DNA from: Streptomyces blattellae
GTDB taxonomy: Bacteria > Actinomycetota > Actinomycetes > Streptomycetales > Streptomycetaceae
NCBI RefSeq assembly: GCF_009709555.1
Contig: NZ_WJBG01000177.1
Coordinates: 1-52,104 of the forward strand
Reading direction: 5' to 3'
DNA: 52,104 nucleotides
Shown here: piece after piece, positions 1-8,034 of the stretch
Position numbering within the stretch: the stretch's first letter is position 1
How the letters are laid out: every line of letters begins with the position of its first letter
Position numbers and translations under genes: made by a program
Notes under the pieces: generated by a model
What the model was told of the DNA's origin: nothing
The model's database searches: none
The model's input: only the letters and a program-made list of their open reading frames with translations

Positions 1-110
1 GCGCGCGGTCTCCTCCGGAGACATGACGCGCCGTCACTTCGCGACGGAAGATGTTGGGTTGCTCCGCAACCCTCTTGAAGACGTTGAGAGTTGAACGTTA
101 CTCTCTGTTG
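1..110. other. Regularly spaced palindrome array, candidate telomere
   Basis: Four inverted repeats follow each other: 8-22 (GTCTCC, loop TCC, GGAGAC), 31-47 (CCGTC, 7-nt loop, GACGG), 56-72 (GGGTTGC, loop TCC, GCAACCC) and 81-98 (ACGTT, 8-nt loop, AACGT). Their centres lie at about 15, 39, 64 and 89.5, a spacing of 24-25 bp. Streptomyces telomeres are known to consist of tightly packed palindromes whose 3' overhangs fold into hairpins with very short loops. No gene is visible here and a Tap/Tpg-like gene pair lies 7 kb inward. The sequence does not start with the archetypal CCCGCGG telomere motif, so this would be an atypical telomere. That the window starts at a replicon end is inference. 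Confidence 0.45.
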
Positions 111-613
111 TCCGCTTCTCGTGGTCCCGGGTGCCGGCCTCGGGGTGGGATCCTGGCCTGTGGGGCGTGGCTCCCGATTTTGGTGGCGGCTCGATCTTCT
201 GTTTTCCCTGTTCAGAGGCTTGATGCCTCCTGTTTGAGGGGGTTTGCGTCTCTGGTCCAGCTGGGCCGGGGCGCCCGCCGGGCTTCCCGGCCCCGGCTCG
301 TTGTGGTTACAGTATGGCAGCAGCAAGGGGAGGTTGGCAACCGGTGCCGCATCGCTGCTGTCTGACGGTTCATCAGATCAAGCGTCCATGCTTGGTTCTG
401 AGTGGACTAGACCTCTCTAGAATTGATACGCATTCCATTACGGGTTACGTGGCGTCAGAAACTTATTCCGCTGGAATTGACAGTGCGTCATCCAGAGGGA
501 ATCCCGATTAGCGGGTTGTTACGGGTTCGGGAAAGGACACGTAACGCGTAACGGAGTTGCGGGGAGAGAAAGGCGACCCGTAACAGAATAGGGCACGGGA
601 AGGAATTGGGGAA
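111..613. other. Gene-free region with further hairpins
   Basis: I see no convincing coding region in about 500 nt, and this stretch is less G+C-rich than its surroundings. Further inverted repeats are visible: 215-229 (GAGGC, loop TTGAT, GCCTC), 265-297 (GCCGGGG with CCCCGGC) enclosing a 3-nt-loop hairpin at 278-290 (CCGGG, CTT, CCCGG), 332-342 (GGTTGGCAACC) and 407-420 (CTAGA, CCTC, TCTAG). Its right third carries the CGTAAC motifs listed separately. This would fit a subtelomeric or regulatory region. Confidence 0.4.
438..584. repeat. Cluster of CGTAAC motifs (iteron-like)
   Basis: Copies of a CCGTAA/CGTAAC core lie at 438-444 and 445-449 (as TTACGGG and TTACG on the plus strand), 519-525 (TTACGGG), 538-554 (CACGTAACGCGTAACGG, two cores in tandem) and 577-584 (CCCGTAAC). 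The same core recurs three times upstream of the Tap-like gene (12362-12459). They immediately precede the gene remnant starting at 614. They may be binding sites of a replicon-specific DNA-binding protein; that role is inference. Confidence 0.4.
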
Positions 614-1686
614 TTGAGCGCCACAAATTCAGTAGTTGCCGTAGTCGACGGTACGCGCGGGGCGGGCGAGGAGCGGGCGGCGGGCGGTGGTGGCGCTGCG
701 GACGGGAACGGTGTGGCGGCCGAGGTCCGGCCGGTGCGGTACGAGCGCTGGGGCGACGTGCCGGCCGGGCTGGTCACCCGGGCCCGGCTGGGCGACGCCG
801 ACCCGCCCCGGCGTCCCGGCGGGCCCGTCCGCGCCCGCGTGTCCACGACTACAACTGGCGGGGCAAGCTGCAGACGTTCGACCTGTACGCCGTCGCCGAG
901 TCCGTGCCCATGCGGCCACCGGCCGCCAGCTGGCCGCCGCGGCGCAGCGGCGGGCGGTGGGGCGGGTGTGTGAGGGGTGCGGGGGTGGCGGTCAGCTGCC
1001 GCTGCTGGAGCACGAGGGGCGGCGGGTGTGTGCGGCGTGCCGGCATCTGGCGCAGCTGGCCGGCACGCAGGAGGCGTTGCGGGTGCGCAGGGCTGAACTG
1101 GGGTTGTGGGCTGGGGGGTTGGTGTCGCGGCCGCTGGCGGTGGTGTGGGTGGAGGTGACCGCGGCGCCGTTGTTCGGGTTCGGGGCGGGCGCGGCCGCCG
1201 CTGGCCGGGCGGGTCCAGGTCGCGGACGAGACGGGCCGCGTCCTGGAGGACGTCCTGGTGCGCCTCGCCGGGCCGCGCACGAGCGGGGCACCGGCGGGCG
1301 CGGTTTCGGCGGCGGAGGGGTCGGGGCGGATCGCGCGGGTGCTGGCGGTGCGCCGGCGGGTGGTGTGGGGGCCGCTCGGGGACGTCACGGCGCGGCTGGA
1401 GGTGCTGGGGCATCCCGCAGGCCTCGACCGCGCCCTGGCCGTAGCGGGCGGCTGCGGGGGCGTCCGGCCGGACGCCGTACCCGGCGGGCACGGGATCCTG
1501 TGGCCGGACGACGTCGCCTCCCGGTACGCACAGTGGTGCGGCGAACTCGACCCCGCCACGGGGAAGTTGCGCATGCCCTGGCCACCCGGGAGCGCCGACC
1601 GCCTCTGGTACGTGATCGCCCAGATGGCCGGCGCGCACGGGGGCGTTACGGGCCCGGTGGGCGCGGCGGCGCAGCCCAGCGGGTGA
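614..1686 (+). pseudogene. Frameshifted zinc-ribbon protein gene of unknown function
   Basis: One protein can be followed across three reading frames. An N-terminal part (VRPVRYERWGDV, then DPPRRPGGP) is in the frame of a TTG at 614 preceded by GGGGAA. A short piece containing DYNWRGKLQTFDLY is in a second frame near 844-905. A zinc-ribbon part (CEGCGG, 16 residues, CAAC) is in a third frame at about 905-1190. A C-terminal part (ILWPDDVASRYAQW, then GSADRLWYVIAQM) returns to the second frame and stops at 1686. At least three frameshifts are needed, so the gene is broken or the assembly has indels in G/C runs. The family is familiar to me as a Streptomyces accessory protein of unknown role. 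Confidence 0.5.
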
Positions 1687-2222
1687 CGGCCGGGCGCCCT
1701 CCGGTCGCCGGCGGGGTGCAGGACGGGCGTGACCTTCCGGGGGTGCGGCTCGTTGTGGGGGTTGGGGTGGCCTGTGCCTTCGCGGGTGCCGGCTTGGTGT
1801 GCGGGGTGTGTGCCGGCCCAGGCTCGGCCGGTCGAGATCAGATCGCCTGGTTAGGGTATCCGGTCCCTCGGACGGGACGGGCGCCCCGGACGCTCCCGCC
1901 CCGCGTACGCCGCCGTCGAGACCGAGCCCCGCGCGGTCTCGACGGCGCGGCCGGGCAGGCCGGCTGACGGCCCGTACGCAGGCCGGGCCGTGCCGCAGGG
2001 GTGGGCGTTGGGCGCGGTGGGCCCTGGCGGGGCGTGGACGGGGACTGCTCGGTTGTGGGCGCTGGCCTGGGCATTGCCGCGGGAGGCGAGGAGAACGTCG
2101 GGTGCGGGGCAGGCGGTGCGCGAGTCGCGGAGACGGGGCGGGCGCTGCCACCATCGGCTCACCGCGACCGGGCGCACCCCGGGCCGCGGACGTCCCGCCG
2201 AACCGTCTGGAGGCACCCCCTC
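1687..2222. other. Intergenic stretch without a recognisable gene
   Basis: About 540 nt. Several frames stay open because of the high G+C content, but none gives a plausible protein. The only signal is a good ribosome binding site (GGAGG at 2209-2213) serving the next gene. Confidence 0.4.
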
Positions 2223-2504
2223 ATGTCCGCTCCCCCGCCCGCCGCCGGGCCCGTTGTCGAGCATGGCGGCGCCCGGTCGGCGGCCCGGGCCGAGGCCGCC
2301 TTGGGCAAGCTCGGTGCGGGCGAGGCGGCCGTCGTCATCGCCGTGGTCGCCGCGGTGACGCTGCTCGCCGTCCTTCAGCGCCCGATCCCGATGGTGCTGA
2401 CCCTGCTCGCGGGCGCCGTGATGGTGCTGCTCGCCGGGCGCCGCGCGGGCCGGCTCCTGGCCGTCGTCGCCGAGCTCGCCACCAGCGGCGGCGGCCGCGG
2501 GTGA
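2223..2504 (+). CDS. Small two-helix membrane protein, paralogue 1
   Basis: This is a 93-residue protein with two predicted transmembrane helices: roughly residues 34-54 (AAVVIAVVAAVTLLAVLQ) and 59-75 (MVLTLLAGAVMVLLAG). A short charged turn lies between them and the C-terminus is basic, ending ELATSGGGRG. The ATG at 2223 follows GGAGG by nine bases. Its stop overlaps the GTG start of the helix-turn-helix gene at 2501 (GTGA), so the two are almost certainly translated together. The same arrangement of a small membrane protein followed by an HTH protein is repeated at 5331-6797, which makes the pair a duplicated unit. I do not recognise a named family and the function is unknown. Confidence 0.65.
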   Translation: MSAPPPAAGPVVEHGGARSAARAEAALGKLGAGEAAVVIAVVAAVTLLAVLQRPIPMVLTLLAGAVMVLLAGRRAGRLLAVVAELATSGGGRG

Positions 2505-3355
2505 GCCGCCCGGCGGCCGAGCCGGTGGAACTGGCGCGGCTGCGTGGCTGGTTGCGCGCGGCGAAGGGGCGGCGCACCTTCGAGGCCCTGGCGCGGCGGG
2601 CCGGTGCCCGGGAGATGCCGGTCTCGGCGTGCACCGTGCGCCGGGCCCTGGACGGGCGGCTTCCCACCCTGTACACCGTCCGCGCGTTCGCCCGCGGCAC
2701 GGAGGCCGACGAGGAGGAGGGCGCGCGGGTGTGTACGGCGGCCGCGGCCGCCGTACACCCGGTGCCCGTCAGGAGGCCGACCGCGTACGTGCCCGGACGC
2801 CAGATCACCACCCGGGCCGGACTGGCCACCGCCATGGAGAAGATCCGGGCGGCGGCCGGCGGGCCGAGCCTGCGCCGGCTGGCCGACTCGCCCGCGGCCG
2901 CGGGCCGTATCTCGCGCAGCGCCCTGCACAACGCCCTCACGGGCCGACGGCTGCCCGGCGAGGAGTTGCTGGCCGGCTTCGCCGCGGCGTGCGGCGCCGG
3001 CGAGGAGACCGCCCGCGCGCTGCTCGCCGCCCGCGCACGGATCCTGACCGGCCCCCCGACCCCATCGCGGGCGGGGTACCCGTGCGAGATCGCCGAAGAG
3101 GCCGAGGCACGGCGCGAGCGGGACGCGGCCGTGCGCCACTGGATCCGGGACGAGGACGAACTCGACTGGTACGAGAAGCAGTTGCGCGACGAGGAAGAGG
3201 CCGAGCACCGGCGGACGGAAGCCTGGGTCGACGACCTCACCGACGACGAGCTCCAGGAGCTGCAGCAGGCGCGGGACGCGGCCGGCGCAGGGCGGGGCAG
3301 CCTTCGCGCCGAACTCGCCGCGTACACCCGGACGGCGAGCGGGTCCGGCGACTGA
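2501..3355 (+). CDS. Putative DNA-binding protein with two HTH-like segments
   Basis: This 284-residue protein starts with GTG inside the stop of the upstream membrane-protein gene. Two helix-turn-helix-like segments are visible: residues about 25-66 (FEALARRAG then TVRRALDGRLPTLYTVRAF) and about 115-165 (LRRLADSPAAAG then ISRSALHNALTGRRLP). Both resemble the HTH segments used by Streptomyces regulators of the 'aegr/XRE-like' kind that count or sense defence cargo. The last 90 residues are very acidic and probably coiled (for example RDEDELDWYEKQLRDEEEA). The gene at 5667 has the same neighbour and a comparable layout. A regulatory or scaffold role is likely, but the target is unknown. Confidence 0.65.
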   Translation: MSRPAAEPVELARLRGWLRAAKGRRTFEALARRAGAREMPVSACTVRRALDGRLPTLYTVRAFARGTEADEEEGARVCTAAAAAVHPVPVRRPTAYVPGRQITTRAGLATAMEKIRAAAGGPSLRRLADSPAAAGRISRSALHNALTGRRLPGEELLAGFAAACGAGEETARALLAARARILTGPPTPSRAGYPCEIAEEAEARRERDAAVRHWIRDEDELDWYEKQLRDEEEAEHRRTEAWVDDLTDDELQELQQARDAAGAGRGSLRAELAAYTRTASGSGD

Positions 3356-3374
3356 CGGCCGTATGGTGCCGCCG

Positions 3375-3712
3375 TTACGGCGGCGCGTGCTGGTCCCGGG
3401 CCGAGCGGAGCGCGGCGCACAGCCGGCGACCGTCCGCGGTGTCCGGGATCTTGGCGCGGCCGGGGTTAGCCAGCCGGTGTGTTCGCCTTGGGTGCGGCGG
3501 GCGTAGGCGTCCAGGCCCGCGAGGCCGGGCCGGGCCGCGGCGACCTCGGCGGTCAGCGCGCGGACCGAGGGACGGCGGGCCTCGCCGGGTGCGGCGAGCT
3601 CGATCCGGCGTAGCTGGGCGAGGGCGCCGGCCGCGTCGCCGGCATCCAGCAGGGCGCGGGCGGTGTCGGTGGCGGCCCGCGCGCGGCGCTCGGCCGTCGG
3701 CACCGAGGTCAC
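3375..3712 (-). pseudogene. Frameshifted small gene downstream of the acetyltransferase
   Basis: The GTG start at 3712 overlaps the stop of the GNAT gene (GTGA). The first 80 or so residues form a helical protein (TDTARALLDAGDAAGALAQL, then LTAEVAAARPGLAGLDAYA) ending in TQGEHTGWL. The natural continuation (LANPGRAKIPDTADGRRLC, ending SARDQHAPP) lies in another frame and stops at 3375. The shift falls near 3470, in the run reading ggctggctaacccc on the coding strand. It is either a broken gene or a base-calling error. Function is not recognised; the helical hairpins recall a TPR-like fold, but this is weak. Confidence 0.45.
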
Positions 3713-4425
3713 CGGTCGGCGAGCAGACCCTCCAGGACACCGTGTCCGTACGACACCCGGCCGGTGAGCGGGCGCACCAGGTGCCGCATCGACGCATCCG
3801 CCGGGTACCGGAGCCGGCCGATGGGCAGCCGCAGGTCGAACGGGGCGCCGGGCGCCAGGACGTGGAATCCGTCGGCCTCGTAGTACGGCGCCAGGTGGGG
3901 CTTGTGCGTGTGGATGCCGCCGAGCATCGCCTCGTAGCCCTGGCGGGTGTAGGAGTCGACCAGGTGGCCGACGAGCCGGTGCCCGAGCCCCTGGCCGCGG
4001 GCGTTGTCGGCCACCGACACCGCCTCCAGCTCGACGAGCGACCGCGACAGCCGCATGCACCACTGCAGATCCAGCCCCGCCTCCGCCAGCCACTGGACCG
4101 GCGGGACCGCATGGGCGAGGCCGACGACCTCACCGCCTGGGTGTTCCTGGGCGAGCAGCAGGGTCGCCGTGCCGAACCCGGCCGGCAGACGCCAGCCGGT
4201 GCGCATCCGCTCAACGATCCCCTCAGCCATCGCCGCGTCCATGAAGTCCACCGGCTCCAGCAGCGCGCGCACCACACCGGGATCATCGTCCGGGGTGGCC
4301 GGACGCAGGAGATACCGCCCCAGCACCACCGCTCCCGGGCCGGATCCGGGTTCCGGCGCCGCCGCCGGTGCGGCGCGGCGTTCCGCACGTCGTCGAGAAG
4401 CTCGTCCCATACCCCACATCCTCAC
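3709..4425 (-). CDS. GNAT-family N-acetyltransferase
   Basis: This 238-residue protein has the Gcn5-related acetyltransferase pattern. After a basic N-terminal stretch (residues 1-35), the domain runs from about 36 to 190. Strand-rich residues LLRPATPDDDPGVVRALLE open the fold. ELEAVSVADNARGQGLGHRLV contains the acetyl-CoA pyrophosphate-binding motif Q/RxxGxG/A, here ARGQGLG. HLAPYYEADGFHV is the typical distal YxxxGF motif. Such enzymes transfer acetyl from acetyl-CoA to an amine; the substrate cannot be told. It heads a minus-strand two-gene unit whose second gene (3375-3712) overlaps it by four bases but is frameshifted. Confidence 0.8.
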   Translation of the reverse strand: MRMWGMGRASRRRAERRAAPAAAPEPGSGPGAVVLGRYLLRPATPDDDPGVVRALLEPVDFMDAAMAEGIVERMRTGWRLPAGFGTATLLLAQEHPGGEVVGLAHAVPPVQWLAEAGLDLQWCMRLSRSLVELEAVSVADNARGQGLGHRLVGHLVDSYTRQGYEAMLGGIHTHKPHLAPYYEADGFHVLAPGAPFDLRLPIGRLRYPADASMRHLVRPLTGRVSYGHGVLEGLLADR

Positions 4426-5330
4426 CCAACACCGTCCAGTCCGGCGGACGTTGACTGCCGGACCGGCCGGTGGGCGAGCGGGAAGGGAGAAGGCCAGCGG
4501 CTGAACTCCCGTGCGCCCAGGTCCCGTACCGGGAACGAGGCGCGGGGCAGCCGGCGGAGCACGCCGGTGACGGACGGACGGCCGTGTCGGCGCCGACGGC
4601 CGCTCACGCGCTGGTGCCCGGCAGGACCTGCGCCAACACGGCCTGCGGGGTGTCCTGATGCGGCGGAATCGCGACCCGTACAGCTCAGGAGCGCCGCCGG
4701 CTCGGTGAGCCGGTCAGCGGATGCCCCACATCGTGAACCCGACGCTCGCCAGGGGCAAGCACGTCTGGAATACGACGCCCCGGGACAGCAGCAGTCTGCG
4801 TCAGCCGGCGGGCGGCCGTCTTCCCTCCGGATGCGCGTCAAGGCCGGCACCGAGGGCGGTGCCGGCCTTGACGCGGCGGCGGGCGCGGGCCAACGCGCTC
4901 GCCTTCCAGGACGGGTTCGGGCTTGCGACCAGGAGCCGTCAGGAGGACACCGGCGAACTCGCCGTCGGTGTCGTGCTGTTAACCACCGTCTTTCTGATAC
5001 GGCCCAGGCCGCAAGTCGGCCCGAACAAACGGTGGGCCGCCAGGAGGGTCTCGGGCACGCAACCCGTCGTCGTCTCCCTGGTTTTGGCGGGCCGGCCGGG
5101 CGCCGGATTCCTCGCCGGGACGGGGAACACCGACGGGGCCCGCAAGCCGCATAGCGACCAAAAGGGGCGCTGGGACGGGGCGGCGGGGTACCGGGGCGTG
5201 GAAGGCTGTACGCCGCGCAGCCCGATCAGCGGCAGGGCCAACTGCCCCTGGACCGCGCACCCTTGCGACCACAGCACCGGGCCCCGGCATGCCGCCGGGC
5301 GGCCCCCGTCAGGAATGAGTCCTGCACACC
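4426..5330. other. Long gene-poor gap between divergent genes
   Basis: About 900 nt between the acetyltransferase (minus) and the second membrane-protein gene (plus). I find no protein I believe in. It contains one very strong hairpin (4834-4875, separate entry). The stretch may be decayed coding DNA. Confidence 0.4.
4834..4875. repeat. Perfect 18-bp inverted repeat with 6-nt loop
   Basis: Arms 4834-4851 and 4858-4875 are exact reverse complements (CGCGTCAAGG and so on), separated by GAGGGC. No T-run follows. The hairpin sits between two divergently transcribed genes, so an ordinary terminator role is not obvious. It could be a bidirectional terminator, a protein-binding palindrome or an element end. 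Confidence 0.6.
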
Positions 5331-5657
5331 ATGAGCCTTCCCCCGCTCCCCCGCCCGGCCAGCCCCGGCCCGGCCTGTACCTGCGCACCCGCCGCCGCGC
5401 CGACGCCGCCGGCGGGCGGCGGCGAGCCGGACGGCACCACCGGGCGCTTCGGGCCCACGCACGCGCTGATCCTGCTGATCGCCGTCCTCGGGCTCGGCAC
5501 CGGCCTGTTCCTCGCCGGCACCGAGCTGCAGACCGTCTTCGCCCTCCTGGGCGGCTGCGGGGCGATCGGCGCGGCCACCCTCACCGCCGCCGGCGGCGGA
5601 CGCCGCCTGATCAGCGTCCTCGCCGAGGCCGCCGTACGCTCCGGCGCGGGCAGGTAG
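5331..5657 (+). CDS. Small two-helix membrane protein, paralogue 2
   Basis: This 108-residue protein begins with a proline/alanine-rich cytoplasmic stretch (residues 1-42). Two predicted helices follow, at about 44-65 (THALILLIAVLGLGTGLFLAG) and 69-88 (VFALLGGCGAIGAATLTAAG). The short tail (RRLISVLAEAAVRSGAGR) resembles the tail of the protein ending at 2504 (RLLAVVAELATSGGGRG). It is followed nine bases later by an XRE-type DNA-binding protein, copying the arrangement at 2223-3355. The start at 5331 has only a weak Shine-Dalgarno (AGGAATGAG, too far), so it is uncertain. Function unknown. Confidence 0.6.
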   Translation: MSLPPLPRPASPGPACTCAPAAAPTPPAGGGEPDGTTGRFGPTHALILLIAVLGLGTGLFLAGTELQTVFALLGGCGAIGAATLTAAGGGRRLISVLAEAAVRSGAGR

Positions 5658-5666
5658 GCGCCGGCC

Positions 5667-6797
5667 ATGACCCGTTCCCCCGCCGACGACGCCGGCCGGC
5701 ACCCCTTCGCGCACCTCGCCGGGCACCTCACAGCCCTGCGCGGCGCCGCCCGGCTGACCCAGCGCGCCCTGGCCGAGGCCGCCCACATCTCCCGCGGCGC
5801 CGTCCAGCGTGCCGAGTCCGGCACCGCCCCGCCCACCCCGTCCGTCCTCGACGCCTATCTGCGCGCCTGCGGCGCCGGCCCGGCCGACCAGGACAAGGCC
5901 CGCCGCCTGCGCGCCCGCGGCCGTACCGCCCAGCGCGACCGGCTGCGCGAACTGAAGGCGCCCTCCCCCGCCCTCGTCCACGACGAGCGCGACCTCGGCC
6001 TCCTGCTGGCCCAGACCTACGAACGGGCCGGCGCCCCCCGCCTCCCGTTGCCGCGCACCACCGCGTGGCGGATCGTCAACCGCAAGGGCCTGCCCGCCAG
6101 CCGCGAGCAGCTGATCACGTTCCTGACCGCCTGCGGCATCCACCCGCCCGCACAGCGCCCCTACCTCGACGCCTACCACCACGTCATCGCCCAGCGCGGC
6201 ACCCGCCCCGCGCCCCCGCGCGGCCGGCGCAGGCAGGTCACCCAGCGCATTGTCCGCAGCCACCCGCTCCCCCTCGCCCGCGGCGGGACCGACACCGGCG
6301 CCCTCCTCGACATCGACTTCGACCGGCTCGCCGCAGCCCTCCGCCCCGTCCTCGAAGCCCTCGCCGCCTACCAGTCCCGCTACTACGACGCCGACCGGCT
6401 CGCCGCCGGCATCAAACCGGCCGTCGACGCCCTCGCCGCACAGTCCCGTCACTACGACTACGACCGGCTCGCCGCGGGCATCCAGCCGGCCGTCACCGCC
6501 CTCGCCCTCATGTTCCGGTCGGCGAGCCGCGAGGCGCACCGCAACGGCACCACCCCACCCGACTGGATCACCGCCACCAGCCTCATCACCCACGGTGTCG
6601 ACCTCGCCCGGCCCGACACCGCCGCCGTCTCCCGCCCCGCCGACGACCACGGCACCGACCTCGTCGTGCACACCGCCGACGGCGGCACCCAGCTCTACCA
6701 GGCCGCACACAGCCAGCGGCCCGGCACACCCCCGGCGCTCCCGCCGGCCCTCGTCCCGCAACCGCCCCCAGCCACACCCGCCGCCCGCGCCGCCTGA
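5667..6797 (+). CDS. XRE-type DNA-binding protein with three internal repeats
   Basis: This 376-residue protein has a clear N-terminal Cro/C1 helix-turn-helix: residues about 17-70, LTALRGAARLTQRALAEAA, then SRGAVQRAESGTAPPTPSVL. A second HTH-like segment sits near 115-165 (LPRTTAWRIVNRKGLPASRE). Residues about 215-290 hold three tandem copies of a 24-residue unit: FDRLAAALRPVLEALAAYQ, ADRLAAGIKPAVDALAAQ and YDRLAAGIQPAVTALALM. The C-terminus is proline-rich. It is co-directional with the membrane-protein gene nine bases upstream, forming the second copy of the duplicated membrane-protein/HTH unit. It probably regulates transcription, with the repeats mediating oligomerisation or ligand sensing. 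Confidence 0.75.
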   Translation: MTRSPADDAGRHPFAHLAGHLTALRGAARLTQRALAEAAHISRGAVQRAESGTAPPTPSVLDAYLRACGAGPADQDKARRLRARGRTAQRDRLRELKAPSPALVHDERDLGLLLAQTYERAGAPRLPLPRTTAWRIVNRKGLPASREQLITFLTACGIHPPAQRPYLDAYHHVIAQRGTRPAPPRGRRRQVTQRIVRSHPLPLARGGTDTGALLDIDFDRLAAALRPVLEALAAYQSRYYDADRLAAGIKPAVDALAAQSRHYDYDRLAAGIQPAVTALALMFRSASREAHRNGTTPPDWITATSLITHGVDLARPDTAAVSRPADDHGTDLVVHTADGGTQLYQAAHSQRPGTPPALPPALVPQPPPATPAARAA

Positions 6798-7392
6798 CCG
6801 ACGGCGACGAAGCCGGCGAAGCCAACCGGCACGCCCAGCCGTAACGGCGCTGCTCCGTCGCCGTCGGCTCGCGCAGGACGGCGGAACCCCTGCGGGCCTC
6901 GCAGGCAGACCCGCTCGCGTACGGCGGGGCAACGGCGTCGTGCGAGCGTGAGCAGCTGTCCGGCGCCGTCCTCAACTCCCCCAGGACACAGAGGTGGAGG
7001 TGTTCGTCGCCCGGGCCCGGCCCTCGCGGCGTGCCGACAGAACTGCCCGCCGCACGGCGCGGCGCGGAGCCGGACGACCGGGACGGCGACCAGCAGCAGC
7101 GCGTCCCCGACGCCGGGGGGACAGCGGCGCGTCCGGTGATCGAGCCGGCCGGGACGAGCTCGGCGCGCGCCCGCGTCTGCGGAAGCCGCACCGCCTCCCC
7201 GACGGCCGCGTACCGGGACTCGGCGCAGGCCGCCGCCAGGAACCGGCCCGGGGCCCGTGACGTGCGGGCGGCGCCGTCGTTGGCCATGCGGAGTCCTGTG
7301 CCGCTCAGCCGCCGTCCGCCCCGCCGTACGACGGGTTCAGGCTCGGGCGAGGCCCTCGTCCGACGGCGGACAGCGGACCGGGTCCCCCCTCC
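6798..7392. other. Intergenic stretch between convergent genes
   Basis: About 600 nt between the XRE gene (plus) and the Tpg-like gene (minus). Frames on both strands are open but low-complexity and unconvincing. A CCGTAACGG palindrome lies at 6838-6846. I see no RNA gene. Confidence 0.4.
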
Positions 7393-8031
7393 TCAGGCGC
7401 CGAGGCCGACGTAGGAGACGTAGGTGTAGGCGCCCCAGTCGGAGTCCAGGTCGGTGATGATGTCGTCCCAGATTTCCTCGAGTTTGCCTTCGTCGCCGGC
7501 TTCCATGGCGTCGACCGCGTCGTTCCAGACGTAGCGGACCGCGGGCAGGGTGCGGATGGCCTGGTCGCCCATGAGGTTGGGGCGGCGGGCGTGTTCGTCG
7601 ACGAGGTCCTGGTTGATGGGGTGGATCTCGACCGCGGTGCCGTTGCCCTGGTTGTTGAGGTGCTGCTTGAAGGCGCCGGGGTTGTCGCGGATACGCCGGG
7701 TGCGCAGGTCCCAGTACGCGGTGTCGACGAGTTCGAGGTTGGCCGGGTTGGGCTTCTGGGTGCCGGCGAACCAGTTCTTCAGGGCGCGGGACTTGACGGT
7801 GATCCCGGCCTCGCGCATGGCCTGGATGCCGGCGTCGCTGTTGAGGTAGTTCAGGCGCGCCTTGAGGCCGCGGGGGGTGGTGACGGGGGACTTGATGCCG
7901 CCTTCGAGGATCTGGCGGGACAGGGCGTCTTCCAGGGCGCGGCCGAGGGCTTTGCCGCCGCGGACGTTCTCGGCCGACCGGTTGGCGCCGTAGGTGCCGA
8001 AATTGCGCCAGCCGCTGTCGTCGTACGGCAT
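7393..8031 (-). CDS. Tpg-like candidate telomere terminal protein
   Basis: This 212-residue protein starts three bases after the stop of the Tap-like gene, with GGGGGAA as ribosome binding site. Known Tpg terminal proteins are about 185 residues, carry an HTH near the N-terminus (a pattern like MRYLVKQAKG, then GVSQRTVERYVKGQIKKP) and are encoded directly downstream of tap. Here residues about 57-110 show the same layout: RLNYLNSDAGIQAMREAGI, then SRALKNWFAGTQKPNPANL, then a WDLRTRR stretch. The acidic, aromatic C-terminus (EEIWDDIITDLDSDW) is unlike canonical Tpg. Terminal proteins stay covalently bound to DNA 5' ends and prime end patching. Assignment rests on gene order, size and HTH similarity, not on an alignment. 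A plain HTH regulator is the alternative. Confidence 0.6.
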   Translation of the reverse strand: MPYDDSGWRNFGTYGANRSAENVRGGKALGRALEDALSRQILEGGIKSPVTTPRGLKARLNYLNSDAGIQAMREAGITVKSRALKNWFAGTQKPNPANLELVDTAYWDLRTRRIRDNPGAFKQHLNNQGNGTAVEIHPINQDLVDEHARRPNLMGDQAIRTLPAVRYVWNDAVDAMEAGDEGKLEEIWDDIITDLDSDWGAYTYVSYVGLGA

Positions 8032-8034
8032 CGG

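Noticed and set aside
508..2154. A 548-residue open frame on the minus strand
   Set aside because: Its product is Pro/Arg-rich and low in complexity, it lies opposite the zinc-ribbon remnant, and it has no recognisable domain. It is a by-product of high G+C content.
2629..5154. An 841-residue plus-strand open frame
   Set aside because: It runs across a real gene in another frame, an oppositely oriented acetyltransferase and a gap. The translation is dominated by Arg and Gly.
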